DNA of 49,579 bases, from NCBI GenBank assembly GCA_018812265.1, contig JAHJDG010000166.1:1-49579 (forward strand). The letters run 5' to 3'. Below the pieces are notes generated by a model. It was given only the letters and a program-made list of their open reading frames with translations. It was not told where the DNA came from and ran no database searches. Made by a program: the position numbers and the translations under genes. Shown here in pieces: positions 42,465-49,579 of this stretch. Numbering within the stretch: the stretch's first letter is position 1; the number at the start of each line of letters is the position of its first letter. Source of the stretch: a bacterium (GTDB taxonomy: Bacteria > Electryoneota > RPQS01).

Positions 42465-43871
42465 ATGTCACTTCGATTTTTCAACACGCTGACGAGGCAG
42501 GTCGAGGAGTTTGTTCCCAGAGACGCTGGGAAAGTGGCAATGTACACGTGCGGGCCGACGGTGTACAACCGCGCGCACATCGGGAACTTCCGGACGTTTC
42601 TCTTTTCCGATATGGTGCGGCGGTATTTCCGCTATCGCGGACAGCAGGTGACGGCGGTGATGAACATCACGGACATTGACGACCGCACCATCAAGGGCGC
42701 GCAGCAGGAAGGCGTACCGATGAGCGAGTTCACCGAGCGCTACACGAAGATTTTCCTCGACGACTGCGCGAAGCTGAATATCCGTCCCGCCGACGTCAAT
42801 CCGAAAGCGACCGAGCATATTCCGGAAATGGTGGAGATCGTGAAGCGGCTGGCCGAAAAGGGAATCGCCTACGAGTCGGAAGGCTCGTGGTACTTCCGCG
42901 TGAACGCGTTTCCCGCCTACGGGGAATTCGCGCGGCTGGATACGGAGGGAATGCGGCAGGTAGAGCGGGTGGCGGCGGACGAGTATCGCAAGCAGGATTC
43001 GCGTGATTTCGCGCTCTGGAAAGCGTGGGAAGCGGAGGACGGCGAGGTCTTCTGGGAGACGGATCTGGGCAAGGGCCGCCCCGGCTGGCATCTCGAATGC
43101 TCGGCCATGTCGCTTAAGTATCTCGGAGAAGACTTCGACATTCACCTCGGCGGAGTGGATCTGATCTTTCCGCACCATCAGAACGAGATCGCACAGACCG
43201 AAGCCGCCACCGGGCAGAGGCTCGCGCGCTACTGGATGCACAGCGAGTTTCTGATGATCGAAGCCGACAAGATGTCCAAATCGCTGGGCAACTTCTACAC
43301 GCTGGGGGACGTTCTCGATCAAGGCTGGCAGCCGCGCGAGATCCGCTTCGCGCTGATGAGCACTCACTACCGCCAGCAACTCAACTTCACCTATTCGCTT
43401 CTTGAACAGGCCCGCAACGCGCTCGACCGCCTTGATTGCTGCATTCAGAATCTCCGCCACTCGGAAGGGCAGGGCGGGGAGGAGGCGGTGCGGGAACTGA
43501 CTGAACGGCATGAGAGTCAATTTCAGGCCGCGCTGGACGACGATTTCAACTATTCAGAAGCGCTGGCCGCGGTGTTTGGCTTCATACGGGAGGTAAACAT
43601 CCTGTGCACGGGTGGCAAGATCGGTCCGACCGAAGCCGAGCTGGTTCTGTCCGCCATACGGCGATTTGACGACGTCCTGGGATTCGTGGACGTGGACCGG
43701 GCTTTGGCCGGGGAGTCGGATGAGGAGATCGAGGCGCTGGTTTGTGCCCGTTCGGAGGCGCGGGCGGCCCGCGATTGGGCAGAGGCCGACCGGATCCGCA
43801 AACTCCTGGCCGAGCGGAATATCGTGGTCGAGGACCGGTCGGGGGGGAGTATTTGGAGGCGGAAGCAGTAG
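42465..43871 (+). CDS. cysS: Cysteinyl-tRNA synthetase
   Basis: The class-I synthetase has 468 residues. The HIGH-type motif lies in TCGPTVYNRAHIGNFR near residue 28-43, with the zinc-binding cysteine at its start. The second zinc ligand cysteine is in GWHLECSAM, then IHLGGVDLIFPHHQNEIAQ supplies His and Glu ligands. The KMSKS loop reads DKMSKSLGN. It charges tRNA-Cys in the cytoplasm. AAGGA upstream is a loose ribosome site ten or more bases from the ATG. The 77-bp repeat ends immediately before it. The gene precedes the tRNA-tuf unit but a separate promoter lies between them. Confidence 0.97.
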   Translation: MSLRFFNTLTRQVEEFVPRDAGKVAMYTCGPTVYNRAHIGNFRTFLFSDMVRRYFRYRGQQVTAVMNITDIDDRTIKGAQQEGVPMSEFTERYTKIFLDDCAKLNIRPADVNPKATEHIPEMVEIVKRLAEKGIAYESEGSWYFRVNAFPAYGEFARLDTEGMRQVERVAADEYRKQDSRDFALWKAWEAEDGEVFWETDLGKGRPGWHLECSAMSLKYLGEDFDIHLGGVDLIFPHHQNEIAQTEAATGQRLARYWMHSEFLMIEADKMSKSLGNFYTLGDVLDQGWQPREIRFALMSTHYRQQLNFTYSLLEQARNALDRLDCCIQNLRHSEGQGGEEAVRELTERHESQFQAALDDDFNYSEALAAVFGFIREVNILCTGGKIGPTEAELVLSAIRRFDDVLGFVDVDRALAGESDEEIEALVCARSEARAARDWAEADRIRKLLAERNIVVEDRSGGSIWRRKQ

Positions 43872-43944
43872 AGGCTTGCGAGGCTGAGTTGTGGCAGATG
43901 TGACAAGATGTTGAATATAAAGGACAAGAGTGGTGGATAAGCAC

Positions 43945-43973
43945 TTGACAAGTATTGTGCCAGTCGTTAACTT
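43945..43973 (+). promoter_or_regulatory. Putative promoter of the tRNA-tuf operon
   Basis: A perfect TTGACA (43945-43950) stands 17 bases before TAACTT (43968-43973), a weak -10 of the TAnnnT type. Transcription would start near 43980, about 28 bases before tRNA-Thr. Confidence 0.5.
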
Positions 43974-44007
43974 AGGGTCTTGACTTTTCATGAGGTCAAG
44001 TCACGCC

Positions 44008-44080
44008 GCTGGCGTAGCTCAACTGGTAGAGCAGTTGATTTGTAATCAACCGGTTGCGGGTTCAAGTCCTGTCGCCAGCT
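44008..44080 (+). tRNA. tRNA-Thr (anticodon TGT)
   Basis: The 73-base cloverleaf has acceptor GCTGGCG/CGCCAGC. Anticodon TGT (44041-44043) sits in loop TTTGTAA, so it reads ACA threonine codons. The T arm has GGTTCAAGTCC. The 3' CCA is not encoded (the sequence continues CTG). It corresponds in order to E. coli thrU. Confidence 0.97.
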
Positions 44081-44126
44081 CTGAGCGTTCGCTGTCAGAA
44101 CGTTTGTCCGCCGGCGGAGGCATTGA

Positions 44127-44209
44127 GGTGGCGTGCCCGAGTGGCTAAAGGGGGCAGACTGTAAATCTGCTGGCAGACGCCTACGGTGGTTCGAATCCAT
44201 CCGCCACCA
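44127..44209 (+). tRNA. tRNA-Tyr (anticodon GTA)
   Basis: The 83-base class II tRNA has a long variable arm and acceptor GGTGGCG/CGCCACC. Anticodon GTA (44161-44163) lies in loop CTGTAAA, and the T arm has GGTTCGAATCC. CCA is not encoded. It matches the position of E. coli tyrU. Confidence 0.97.
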
Positions 44210-44251
44210 CCGGAGATCCCTCTGAAGGGACGGTGAACATACTGTGAATTC

Positions 44252-44303
44252 GAGCCTTGCGATGACACTCTGGATGGACTGGTCATCAAAGGGGGCTCTT
44301 TTT
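44252..44303 (+). terminator. Terminator-like structure inside the tRNA operon (possible attenuator)
   Basis: An outer GAGCC/GGCTC (44252-44256 with 44294-44298) encloses an inner GATGAC/GTCATC stem (44261-44266 with 44282-44287). Five T residues follow at once and another T run a few bases later. It lies between tRNA-Tyr and tRNA-Gly. Confidence 0.45.
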
Positions 44304-44317
44304 CGCGCTTTTTTCAT

Positions 44318-44393
44318 GCGGGCGTAGCTCAGTTGGTAGAGCATCAGCCTTCCAAGCTGAGGGTCGCGGGTTCGAGTCTCGTCGCCCGCTCCA
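44318..44393 (+). tRNA. tRNA-Gly (anticodon TCC)
   Basis: The 76 bases include an encoded CCA. The acceptor is GCGGGCG/CGCCCGC. Anticodon TCC (44351-44353) in loop CTTCCAA reads GGA, with GGTTCGAGTC in the T arm. It matches the position of E. coli glyT. Confidence 0.97.
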
Positions 44394-44428
44394 AGGACCG
44401 TCAGGTATAGTCGTTTGCCAGAGATTCT

Positions 44429-44501
<73 letters not shown>

Positions 44502-44570
44502 CGACTCCCGATTTTGCGATCAAGTGTTTGAAATAGGAAAGCAGGCCATTTCTGAGGAGGATCATCAAGC

Positions 44571-45761
44571 ATGGCTAAGGCCAAGTTTGAGCGCACCAAG
44601 CCCCACGTGAACATCGGAACGATCGGCCACGTGGATCACGGCAAGACCACGCTCACGGCGGCGATCACCCAGGTGCTGTCCCTGAAAGGACTCGCCCAGG
44701 CGAAGAAATTCGAAGACATTGACAACGCGCCTGAAGAGAAGGCACGCGGGGTCACGATCAACGTCCACCACGCCGAATACGAGACCGAGAAGCGCCACTA
44801 CGCGCACGTGGACTGTCCCGGCCACGCCGACTACATCAAGAATATGGTCACCGGCGCAGCTCAGATGGACGGCGCGATTTTGGTGGTGTCGGCGGCCGAC
44901 GGTCCCATGCCCCAGACGCGCGAGCACGTGCTCTTGGCCCGTCAAGTAAACGTACCGGCGCTGGTCGTCTTCCTGAACAAGGTGGATCAGGTGGATGATC
45001 CGGAACTTTTGGAGCTAGTGGAAGTCGAGGTTCGCGACCTGCTGACCAAGTACAATTTCCCCGGCGACGAGATTCCCGTCATCCGTGGTTCGGCATTGGA
45101 AGCCTTGTCGGCTCCGACCGACGCCAAGAAAACGGAATGCATCACCCAGCTCATGGAAGCGGTGGATGGTTACATTCCCGAGCCGGTGCGGGCGACCGAC
45201 AAGCCGTTTTTGATGCCGGTCGAGGACGTATTCTCGATCACCGGCCGCGGCACGGTGGGCACCGGTCGTATTGAACGGGGCGTCGTGAAGGTCGGACAGG
45301 AAGTGGAGATCGTCGGACTGGGCGCTCACAAGAAGACCGTGGTGACCGGAGTGGAGATGTTCCGCAAGCTGCTTGACGACGGTCAGGCCGGCGACAATGT
45401 GGGTCTCCTGATGCGCGGCGTGGACAAGGAGGAAATCGAACGCGGCATGGTGGTGGTGACTCCGGGTTCGATCAAGCCTCACATGAAGTTCGAAGCTCAG
45501 GTGTACGTTTTGTCCAAGGAAGAGGGCGGACGCCATACTCCGTTTTTCAACGGCTATCGTCCGCAGTTCTTCTTCCGTACGACCGACGTGACCGGTTCGA
45601 TCAAGATGCCGGAAGGCGTGGAAATGGTCATGCCCGGCGATAACATCGTCATGACCGTGGAATTGATTACCGACGTGGCGATGGACGAAGGACTGCGCTT
45701 CGCGATTCGCGAAGGCGGCCGCACGGTCGGCGCCGGCGCCGTTACGAAAATTCTCGAGTAG
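44571..45761 (+). CDS. tuf: Elongation factor Tu
   Basis: The protein has 396 residues with a strong GAGGAGG ribosome site. The G1 loop is GHVDHGKT, followed by RGVTIN (effector region), DCPGHADY (G3), NKVD (G4) and SAL (G5). The beta-barrel domains have [13 protein letters not shown] and the C-terminal [10 protein letters not shown]. It delivers aminoacyl-tRNA to the ribosome. It is encoded after the four tRNA genes, as in the classic tufB operon, and is followed by tRNA-Trp and secE. The near-universal ARGITIN reads ARGVTIN here, a conservative change. Confidence 0.99.
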   Translation: MAKAKFERTKPHVNIGTIGHVDHGKTTLTAAITQVLSLKGLAQAKKFEDIDNAPEEKARGVTINVHHAEYETEKRHYAHVDCPGHADYIKNMVTGAAQMDGAILVVSAADGPMPQTREHVLLARQVNVPALVVFLNKVDQVDDPELLELVEVEVRDLLTKYNFPGDEIPVIRGSALEALSAPTDAKKTECITQLMEAVDGYIPEPVRATDKPFLMPVEDVFSITGRGTVGTGRIERGVVKVGQEVEIVGLGAHKKTVVTGVEMFRKLLDDGQAGDNVGLLMRGVDKEEIERGMVVVTPGSIKPHMKFEAQVYVLSKEEGGRHTPFFNGYRPQFFFRTTDVTGSIKMPEGVEMVMPGDNIVMTVELITDVAMDEGLRFAIREGGRTVGAGAVTKILE

Positions 45762-45784
45762 GCCGGAACCACGGCAAAGGATTT

Positions 45785-45804
45785 GGCTCGGCGGGAGCCG
45801 AGCC
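45785..45804. repeat. Hairpin between tuf and tRNA-Trp
   Basis: GGCTCGGC (45785-45792) and GCCGAGCC (45797-45804) pair perfectly around GGGA. It has no T tract, so it is not a normal terminator. It shares CTCGGCGGGA with the spacer before cysS (42174-42183). Confidence 0.65.
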
Positions 45805-45806
45805 AT

Positions 45807-45881
45807 ACGGCCGTAGCTCAATGGTAGAGTCCCGGTCTCCAAAACCGGTTGTTGGGGGTTCGAGTCCCTCCGGCCGTGCCA
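45807..45881 (+). tRNA. tRNA-Trp (anticodon CCA)
   Basis: The 75 bases include an encoded CCA end. The acceptor is ACGGCCG/CGGCCGT, and anticodon CCA (45839-45841) sits in loop CTCCAAA. It lies between tuf and secE, a common bacterial arrangement. Confidence 0.97.
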
Positions 45882-45906
45882 CAAGCCCGTTTCTCCCGAG
45901 ACAGAG

Positions 45907-46089
45907 ATGTTCAAGAAGTTGATCAATTACCTTAGCCTGGTTCGCGCGGAAATGGCCAAAGTGACGTGGCCGACCCGAAGCGAGATGATGGAATCAGCGC
46001 GCATTATCCTGGTTCTGTCGTTTGTGATTGCGGCGGCCGTATTTGCGGTGGACCGGCTGCTGTCTCTGGCTCTGGAGTTCATTCTGTAG
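45907..46089 (+). CDS. secE: Preprotein translocase subunit SecE
   Basis: The 60-residue protein has the short single-helix form. It begins MFKKLINYLSLVRAEMAKVTWPTRSE, with the conserved amphipathic helix and KVTWPTR motif, followed by one membrane helix (IILVLSFVIAAAVFAV). It is a core part of the SecYEG export channel in the inner membrane. It lies 25 bases after tRNA-Trp. nusG normally follows directly but here a methyltransferase gene intervenes. Confidence 0.96.
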   Translation: MFKKLINYLSLVRAEMAKVTWPTRSEMMESARIILVLSFVIAAAVFAVDRLLSLALEFIL

Positions 46090-46105
46090 GCGCGGTCTGG
46101 AGCAG

Positions 46106-47002
46106 GTGCAATTCGAGACCATCGTTTGTCCGGTCTGCGGTTCGGCGGATTATCGGCATGAACTGGAAGTCCGGGACCGGTTCGAGACGATTGTCGGGCA
46201 TCTGTACACGATCGTGCGCTGCACGGCGTGTCGCCTCCTGTACCTGAATCCGAGGCCTGATGCGGCCTCGGTCAGCGCATTCTACGGCGCGGAGGAGTAC
46301 GATCCGTTTCTGAGCAGCGGATCGCGGGTTTCCGCCTTCACGAGGCTCTACAGGTTCGTGCGGCGGTTCACCGTTCGCCGCAAAGCCTGGCGAGTGTCGA
46401 ACGGGCTTCCGCGGGGTGCGCGTTGTCTGGACGTGGGATGTGCAACCGGCGAGTTTGTGGCGGAGCTTCGGCGACGCGGTTTCGACGCCTGCGGAGTCGA
46501 GCCCAGCCCGATGGCCGCCGAACACGCGCGGAGTACCTACGGTTTGACCGTATGGACGGGTACGGTGACTGACGTGCCGGACTCGGCGGGACCTTTTGAT
46601 CTGATCACGCTTTGGCACGTTCTGGAACACTTACACGATTTGCGGGGAAATCTGGAGCGGATGCGGTCGCTGCTGAAGGAGGGGGGCCGACTGGCGATAG
46701 CCGTACCGAATCCTTCTTCAAGTGACGCTCGGGCATACGGTGCGAAGTGGGTGGCATGGGACACGCCCCGCCATCTCTACCACTTCGAGCCGACCGTGAT
46801 GACTGACCTCCTAATCCGGGCGGGTTTTCACGCGCGGCGACACGGGGCGGTCGCGTTCGACGCTTTCTATCACAGTTTGCTCTCGGAATCGGGAGGAGCG
46901 ATTCGCCTGTTGCGAGCCGGAATGCGCGGCGGGTGGAGCTTCTTCTGCGGGAGTTTCGGGGGCGCGGGATCATCCGAATTGTACATTGCCGAGAAAAGGT
47001 AG
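46106..47002 (+). CDS. SAM-dependent methyltransferase with N-terminal zinc ribbon
   Basis: The protein has 298 residues from GTG 46106; the ribosome site GGAG is only three bases upstream, so the start is uncertain. The N-terminus has a zinc-ribbon-like pair CPVCG and CTAC about 30 residues apart (YTIVRCTACRLLYLNPRP). A class-I methyltransferase domain follows, with motif I LDVGCATGEFVAEL, then GVEPSP and FDLITLWHVLEHLHD (motif II region). Such proteins often methylate sugars or small metabolites during glycan or lipid synthesis. Here it lies inside the secE-nusG interval of the core operon, and is probably co-transcribed with it. The substrate is unknown. Confidence 0.82.
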   Translation: MQFETIVCPVCGSADYRHELEVRDRFETIVGHLYTIVRCTACRLLYLNPRPDAASVSAFYGAEEYDPFLSSGSRVSAFTRLYRFVRRFTVRRKAWRVSNGLPRGARCLDVGCATGEFVAELRRRGFDACGVEPSPMAAEHARSTYGLTVWTGTVTDVPDSAGPFDLITLWHVLEHLHDLRGNLERMRSLLKEGGRLAIAVPNPSSSDARAYGAKWVAWDTPRHLYHFEPTVMTDLLIRAGFHARRHGAVAFDAFYHSLLSESGGAIRLLRAGMRGGWSFFCGSFGGAGSSELYIAEKR

Positions 47003-47014
47003 CTCATAGCCATC

Positions 47015-47587
47015 GTGTTTTCCACCACCGATATCGCCCCTGCCGAAGGGGAGCTTGCTTGGTACGTGATCCACGTCTTCACCGGACAGGAAGAGAAGAT
47101 CCGCTCGTTCCTGCTCGAGGAAGTGAAGCGTCTGAAACTCGAGGATCAGGTCACGCAGGTGCTGATTCCGAAGGAAGACGTGGTGGAGATGCGGGACGGG
47201 AAGAAGAAGACCAAGACGCGGGTGTTTTTTCCCGGCTATATGCTGGTGGAGATGACGATCAACAAGGCGACCGAGCATCTGATCATGAACACGCCGCAGG
47301 TCATCAATTTCGTCGGACCGAAGAACCGGCCGCAGCCGCTGCGGAAGTCGGAAGTGGACCGCATTCTCGGACACGCGGACCGGGCCAGCGGAGCGGAGGT
47401 GGTGGAGGTTCCGTTCGTGGTCGGCGACAGCATCAAGGTGATTGACGGCCCGTTTAAGGATTTTACGGGAGTCGTGCGGGACATCAACATCGAGAAGCAC
47501 AAGGTCAAGGTGATGGTTTCGATCTTCGGTCGTTCGACGCCGATCGAGCTCGATTTTTTACAGGTATCCACCGATCTCTCGACGTAG
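47015..47587 (+). CDS. nusG: Transcription termination/antitermination factor NusG
   Basis: The protein has 190 residues from GTG 47015, 12 bases after the methyltransferase stop. The NGN domain has WYVIHVFTGQEEKI and VFFPGYMLVEM, and the C-terminal KOW domain has VGDSIKVIDGPFKDFTGVVRDI. It binds RNA polymerase and Rho or ribosomal protein S10. An N-terminal extension of about 14 residues precedes the NGN fold. The gene is in the normal order before rplK. Confidence 0.96.
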   Translation: MFSTTDIAPAEGELAWYVIHVFTGQEEKIRSFLLEEVKRLKLEDQVTQVLIPKEDVVEMRDGKKKTKTRVFFPGYMLVEMTINKATEHLIMNTPQVINFVGPKNRPQPLRKSEVDRILGHADRASGAEVVEVPFVVGDSIKVIDGPFKDFTGVVRDINIEKHKVKVMVSIFGRSTPIELDFLQVSTDLST

Positions 47588-47647
47588 TACGAATCGGCCG
47601 CGCGCCGCTTGAAATCAAATTAACTCTGAAATTCGCAGCGATAAACT

Positions 47648-48073
47648 ATGGCAAAGAAGATCACCGGCTACATCAAGCTTCAATTGTCCGCCGGTAAGGC
47701 CACTCCCGCTCCGCCGGTTGGACCGGCGCTCGGGCAGAAGCAAGTCAACATCATGGACTTCTGCAAGCAGTTCAATGCACGGACCGAGAAAGACGCGGGC
47801 ATGATTATTCCCGTCCTGATTACGGTGTATCAGGACAAGAGTTTTTCCTTTATTACCAAAAGCCCGCCCGCTTCGGTGTTGCTCATCAAGGCCGCCGCGG
47901 TCGAGAAGGGTTCGGGAGTTCCGAACCGAACGAAAGTCGGTACGGTGACTCCCGCACAAGTTCGGCAGATCGCTGAATTGAAGATGAAGGATCTGAACGC
48001 CAACGACGTCGAGAACGCCATGCGGATGGTCGAGGGCACGGCGCGTTCGATGGGGATTACCGTTCAGGAATAA
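47648..48073 (+). CDS. rplK: 50S ribosomal protein L11
   Basis: The 141-residue protein has the usual L11 landmarks: [22 protein letters not shown], then [10 protein letters not shown], and a C-terminal RNA-binding domain with [21 protein letters not shown]. It forms the stalk base of the 50S subunit near the GTPase centre. It stands 60 bases after nusG. Confidence 0.99.
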   Translation: MAKKITGYIKLQLSAGKATPAPPVGPALGQKQVNIMDFCKQFNARTEKDAGMIIPVLITVYQDKSFSFITKSPPASVLLIKAAAVEKGSGVPNRTKVGTVTPAQVRQIAELKMKDLNANDVENAMRMVEGTARSMGITVQE

Positions 48074-48081
48074 CACACACT

Positions 48082-48113
48082 GCTGGGAGGCCGCGAAGGC
48101 CGCCGGGACCAGC
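48082..48113 (+). promoter_or_regulatory. Candidate L1-binding RNA element before rplA
   Basis: In the rplK-rplA gap, GCTGG (48082-48086) pairs with CCAGC (48109-48113), and an inner GGCC/GGCC stem (48089-48101) has an asymmetric internal loop. The TGGGAG and GGGACCAG shape resembles L1 autoregulatory sites found at this place in other bacteria. This is by recall, not alignment. Confidence 0.45.
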
Positions 48114-48127
48114 GTGGAGGAAAACTT

Positions 48128-48823
48128 GTGAGTGGTTCGAAGCGCATTCGCGCCAACAGGAAACTGACGGATCGGCGGCAGGAGCTCACGCTTGCCGAGG
48201 GAGTGGAGCTCCTCAAGAAGACCGCGCCCGCCAAGTTCAATGAGACGGTGGAAATTTCGATTCGCCTCGGTGTGGATCCCAAGAAGGCCGATCAAATCGT
48301 ACGCGGCACCGTGACTCTCCCCCACGGGACGGGCAAGACGGTCCGCGTTTGTGCCATCACGAAGAGCAAGCACAGCGAGGCGGAGGAAGCCGGTGCCGAC
48401 GTGGTCGGTTTCGAGGACGTGCTCGAGAAGATCAAGGGCGGCTGGACCGACACCGACGTGGTCGTCGCCACGCCCGACGCCATGGCCGAACTTGGGAAGC
48501 TCGGCAAGATTCTCGGTCCGCGCGGACTCATGCCCAATCCCAAGTCGGGCACGGTGACTCAGAACATCGGCCAGGCCATTAAAGAGGTCAAGGCGGGCAA
48601 GACCGAATTCCGCGTGGACAAGTACGGGATTCTGCATCTCGGCGTGGGCAAGCTCTCGTTCTCGACCCGACAGCTGGAGGAGAATTTGGCGGAGTTTTTC
48701 CGCAACGTGATGCGTCATAAGCCGGCCACCGCCAAAGGGCAATACGTCAAGAGTGTCTTTCTGACCTCGACCATGGGACCGGGAATCCGGCTCGCGCGTT
48801 CGGTCGTCGAGTCGGCGAAATAA
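48128..48823 (+). CDS. rplA: 50S ribosomal protein L1
   Basis: The protein has 231 residues from GTG 48128, with GGAGG upstream. It has the family pattern: NETVEISIRLGVDPKKADQ, TVTLPHGTGK, the GxVVGFED segment, and LGPRGLMPNPKSGTVT, which is near-universal. It binds 23S rRNA at the L1 stalk and can repress its own operon by binding mRNA. It follows the candidate L1 site. Confidence 0.99.
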   Translation: MSGSKRIRANRKLTDRRQELTLAEGVELLKKTAPAKFNETVEISIRLGVDPKKADQIVRGTVTLPHGTGKTVRVCAITKSKHSEAEEAGADVVGFEDVLEKIKGGWTDTDVVVATPDAMAELGKLGKILGPRGLMPNPKSGTVTQNIGQAIKEVKAGKTEFRVDKYGILHLGVGKLSFSTRQLEENLAEFFRNVMRHKPATAKGQYVKSVFLTSTMGPGIRLARSVVESAK

Positions 48824-48838
48824 TCGTCTTCGAGAACG

Positions 48839-48868
48839 GCGCTTCCGATTCACAATGCGCGGAAGCGC
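48839..48868 (+). promoter_or_regulatory. Hairpin in the rplJ leader (possible L10 site)
   Basis: GCGCTTCCG (48839-48847) pairs perfectly with CGGAAGCGC (48860-48868) around a 12-base loop, 16 bases before the rplJ start. L10 leaders occur here in many bacteria, but the diagnostic kink-turn was not verified. It may instead be a simple hairpin. Confidence 0.35.
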
Positions 48869-48884
48869 GAAAGAGATAGGATCA

Positions 48885-49433
48885 ATGGAAACGGATACGA
48901 TCAAGAGGCTGCCGAAACCCAAGAAGGCTGAGGCGGTACGCAGCCTGACCGAAAAAGTGGTGCGGGCGCGGGGGATTTTCTTCACGGACTTCCGCGGCCT
49001 GACCGTGGCGGAAATGACCGAGCTGCGTCGTCAGTGTCATCAGAACGACGTAGAGTATTTGGTCTGCAAGAACACGTTCTCGCGCATGGTCCTTCGGGAC
49101 AACGGCTATGCCGAGGCCCTGCCGTACCTCGACGGCCCGACCGGGTTGGCCTTCGGCTACGCGGATCCGGCCGCTCCGGCGAAAATTCTTTGGGACTATT
49201 CCTCCAAGAACGAGAAGCTCGTCATCAAGGGCGGCGTGTTTGAAGGCAAGGCCATTACGCCCCAAGACGTGAAGTCCATCAAGGACCTTCCCAGTCGCGA
49301 CGTGGCCATGGCAATGCTGATTGGCGCCATCTTCGGACCCGTGCAGGGATTCCACGGAGTGCTGTCCGGTGTGTTGCGCGACTTCGTTTCGGTGATGGAT
49401 CAAATCATCGAGAAGAAGAAGGCCGCCGCCTGA
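48885..49433 (+). CDS. rplJ: 50S ribosomal protein L10
   Basis: The protein has 182 residues from ATG 48885; ATG 48855 in the same frame lies inside the leader hairpin and is less likely. It has FTDFRGLTVAEMTELRRQ, NTFSRMVL, and a C-terminal helix ending KKKAAA that recruits L7/L12. L10 carries the stalk dimers. The order rplJ-rplL follows. Confidence 0.98.
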   Translation: METDTIKRLPKPKKAEAVRSLTEKVVRARGIFFTDFRGLTVAEMTELRRQCHQNDVEYLVCKNTFSRMVLRDNGYAEALPYLDGPTGLAFGYADPAAPAKILWDYSSKNEKLVIKGGVFEGKAITPQDVKSIKDLPSRDVAMAMLIGAIFGPVQGFHGVLSGVLRDFVSVMDQIIEKKKAAA

Positions 49434-49485
49434 TGCAGGATTGAGTGCGGACAAAAAACACAAATTACCATAGACGGAGAAACCC

Positions 49486-49579
49486 GTGAACCAGATTATC
49501 GAAGCCATCGAGAAGATGACGGTCATGGAACTCGTGGAGCTGAAGAAGGCTCTCGAGGAGAAATTCGGCGTGACCGCCG
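49486..49579 (+). CDS. rplL: 50S ribosomal protein L7/L12 (5' part)
   Basis: It starts at GTG 49486, with GGAG six bases upstream, and runs off the window end. The 31 visible residues read NQIIEAIEKMTVMELVELKK and then ALEEKFGV, the N-terminal dimerisation domain that binds L10. The rest, including the C-terminal factor-binding domain, is beyond the window. Confidence 0.95.
   Translation, partial: MNQIIEAIEKMTVMELVELKKALEEKFGVTA

Noticed and set aside
47615-48985. Minus-strand frame of 456 codons
   Set aside because: It lies across rplK, rplA and the rplJ leader, all unmistakable.

Overview
The window is about 49.6 kb of GC-rich bacterial chromosome, probably from an uncultured lineage of the FCB superphylum (Fibrobacterota-Chlorobi-Bacteroidota and relatives such as Zixibacteria, KSB1 or Electryoneota). 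The evidence is two large secreted proteins ending in a type-A C-terminal sorting domain (cores YPNPFNG and YPNPFNPTT, as in type IX secretion cargo), a lipoprotein with the Bacteroidota-like PPGGPEDK opening, and an ancestral ribosomal/tRNA gene order. I cannot place it more precisely without searches.

Region 1 (1-12.6 kb, all + strand, many start/stop overlaps) is a surface-glycan precursor locus. It holds a partial gene that may be the end of an aminotransferase, three or four SDR sugar-nucleotide epimerases, a DegT-type aminotransferase, a polyprenyl-phosphate sugar-1-phosphate transferase that would start a glycan on the lipid carrier, the hddC-hddA-gmhA set for GDP-D-glycero-alpha-D-manno-heptose, UDP-glucose dehydrogenase, an Ig-like lipoprotein and GDP-mannose pyrophosphorylase. 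No ordinary glycosyltransferase and no gmhB phosphatase are present. A small conserved-looking gene and meaB follow in overlapping frames.

Region 2 (13.5-20.1 kb) is housekeeping: rlmN (opposite strand, with its own promoter), a MoxR ATPase-DUF58 pair ending at a strong terminator, a small XRE regulator with a palindrome upstream, an unrecognised 85-residue protein, then folC overlapping mutM.

Region 3 (20.1-37.9 kb) is mostly on the minus strand and rich in envelope and secreted proteins: a zinc metallopeptidase with a sorting domain, a beta-barrel-like protein, a MmgE/PrpD protein with an isoprenylcysteine-methyltransferase-like membrane protein, a FnIII-like secreted protein, a UMF1-type transporter, an 893-residue sorting-domain protein, and an epimerase gene broken by one base. 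On the plus strand lie a solitary SMC/YhaN-like ATPase with a membrane hairpin inside its coiled coil, a histidine-kinase-like protein lacking an ATP-binding domain, and an inositol-monophosphatase-family enzyme. Strong hairpin terminators separate the convergent units.

Region 4 (38.2-42.5 kb) has purF, with a near-perfect promoter and Shine-Dalgarno but apparently an AUC start codon, then a CDP-alcohol phosphatidyltransferase. Next come a purine-rich spacer with G-quadruplex-type runs, a DnaA-box match and a 14-bp palindrome; an AT-richer membrane protein of likely foreign origin; and a hairpin-rich spacer ending in a 77-bp tandem repeat.

Region 5 (42.5-49.6 kb) is cysS followed by the translation/transcription cluster tRNA-Thr-Tyr-Gly-Thr-tuf-tRNA-Trp-secE-[methyltransferase]-nusG-rplK-rplA-rplJ-rplL (rplL cut by the window end). 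The tRNA-tuf order matches E. coli thrU-tyrU-glyT-thrT-tufB; the methyltransferase between secE and nusG is the unexpected element. Candidate L1 and L10 leader structures are visible. No CRISPR array, insertion sequence, prophage or rRNA gene was seen.
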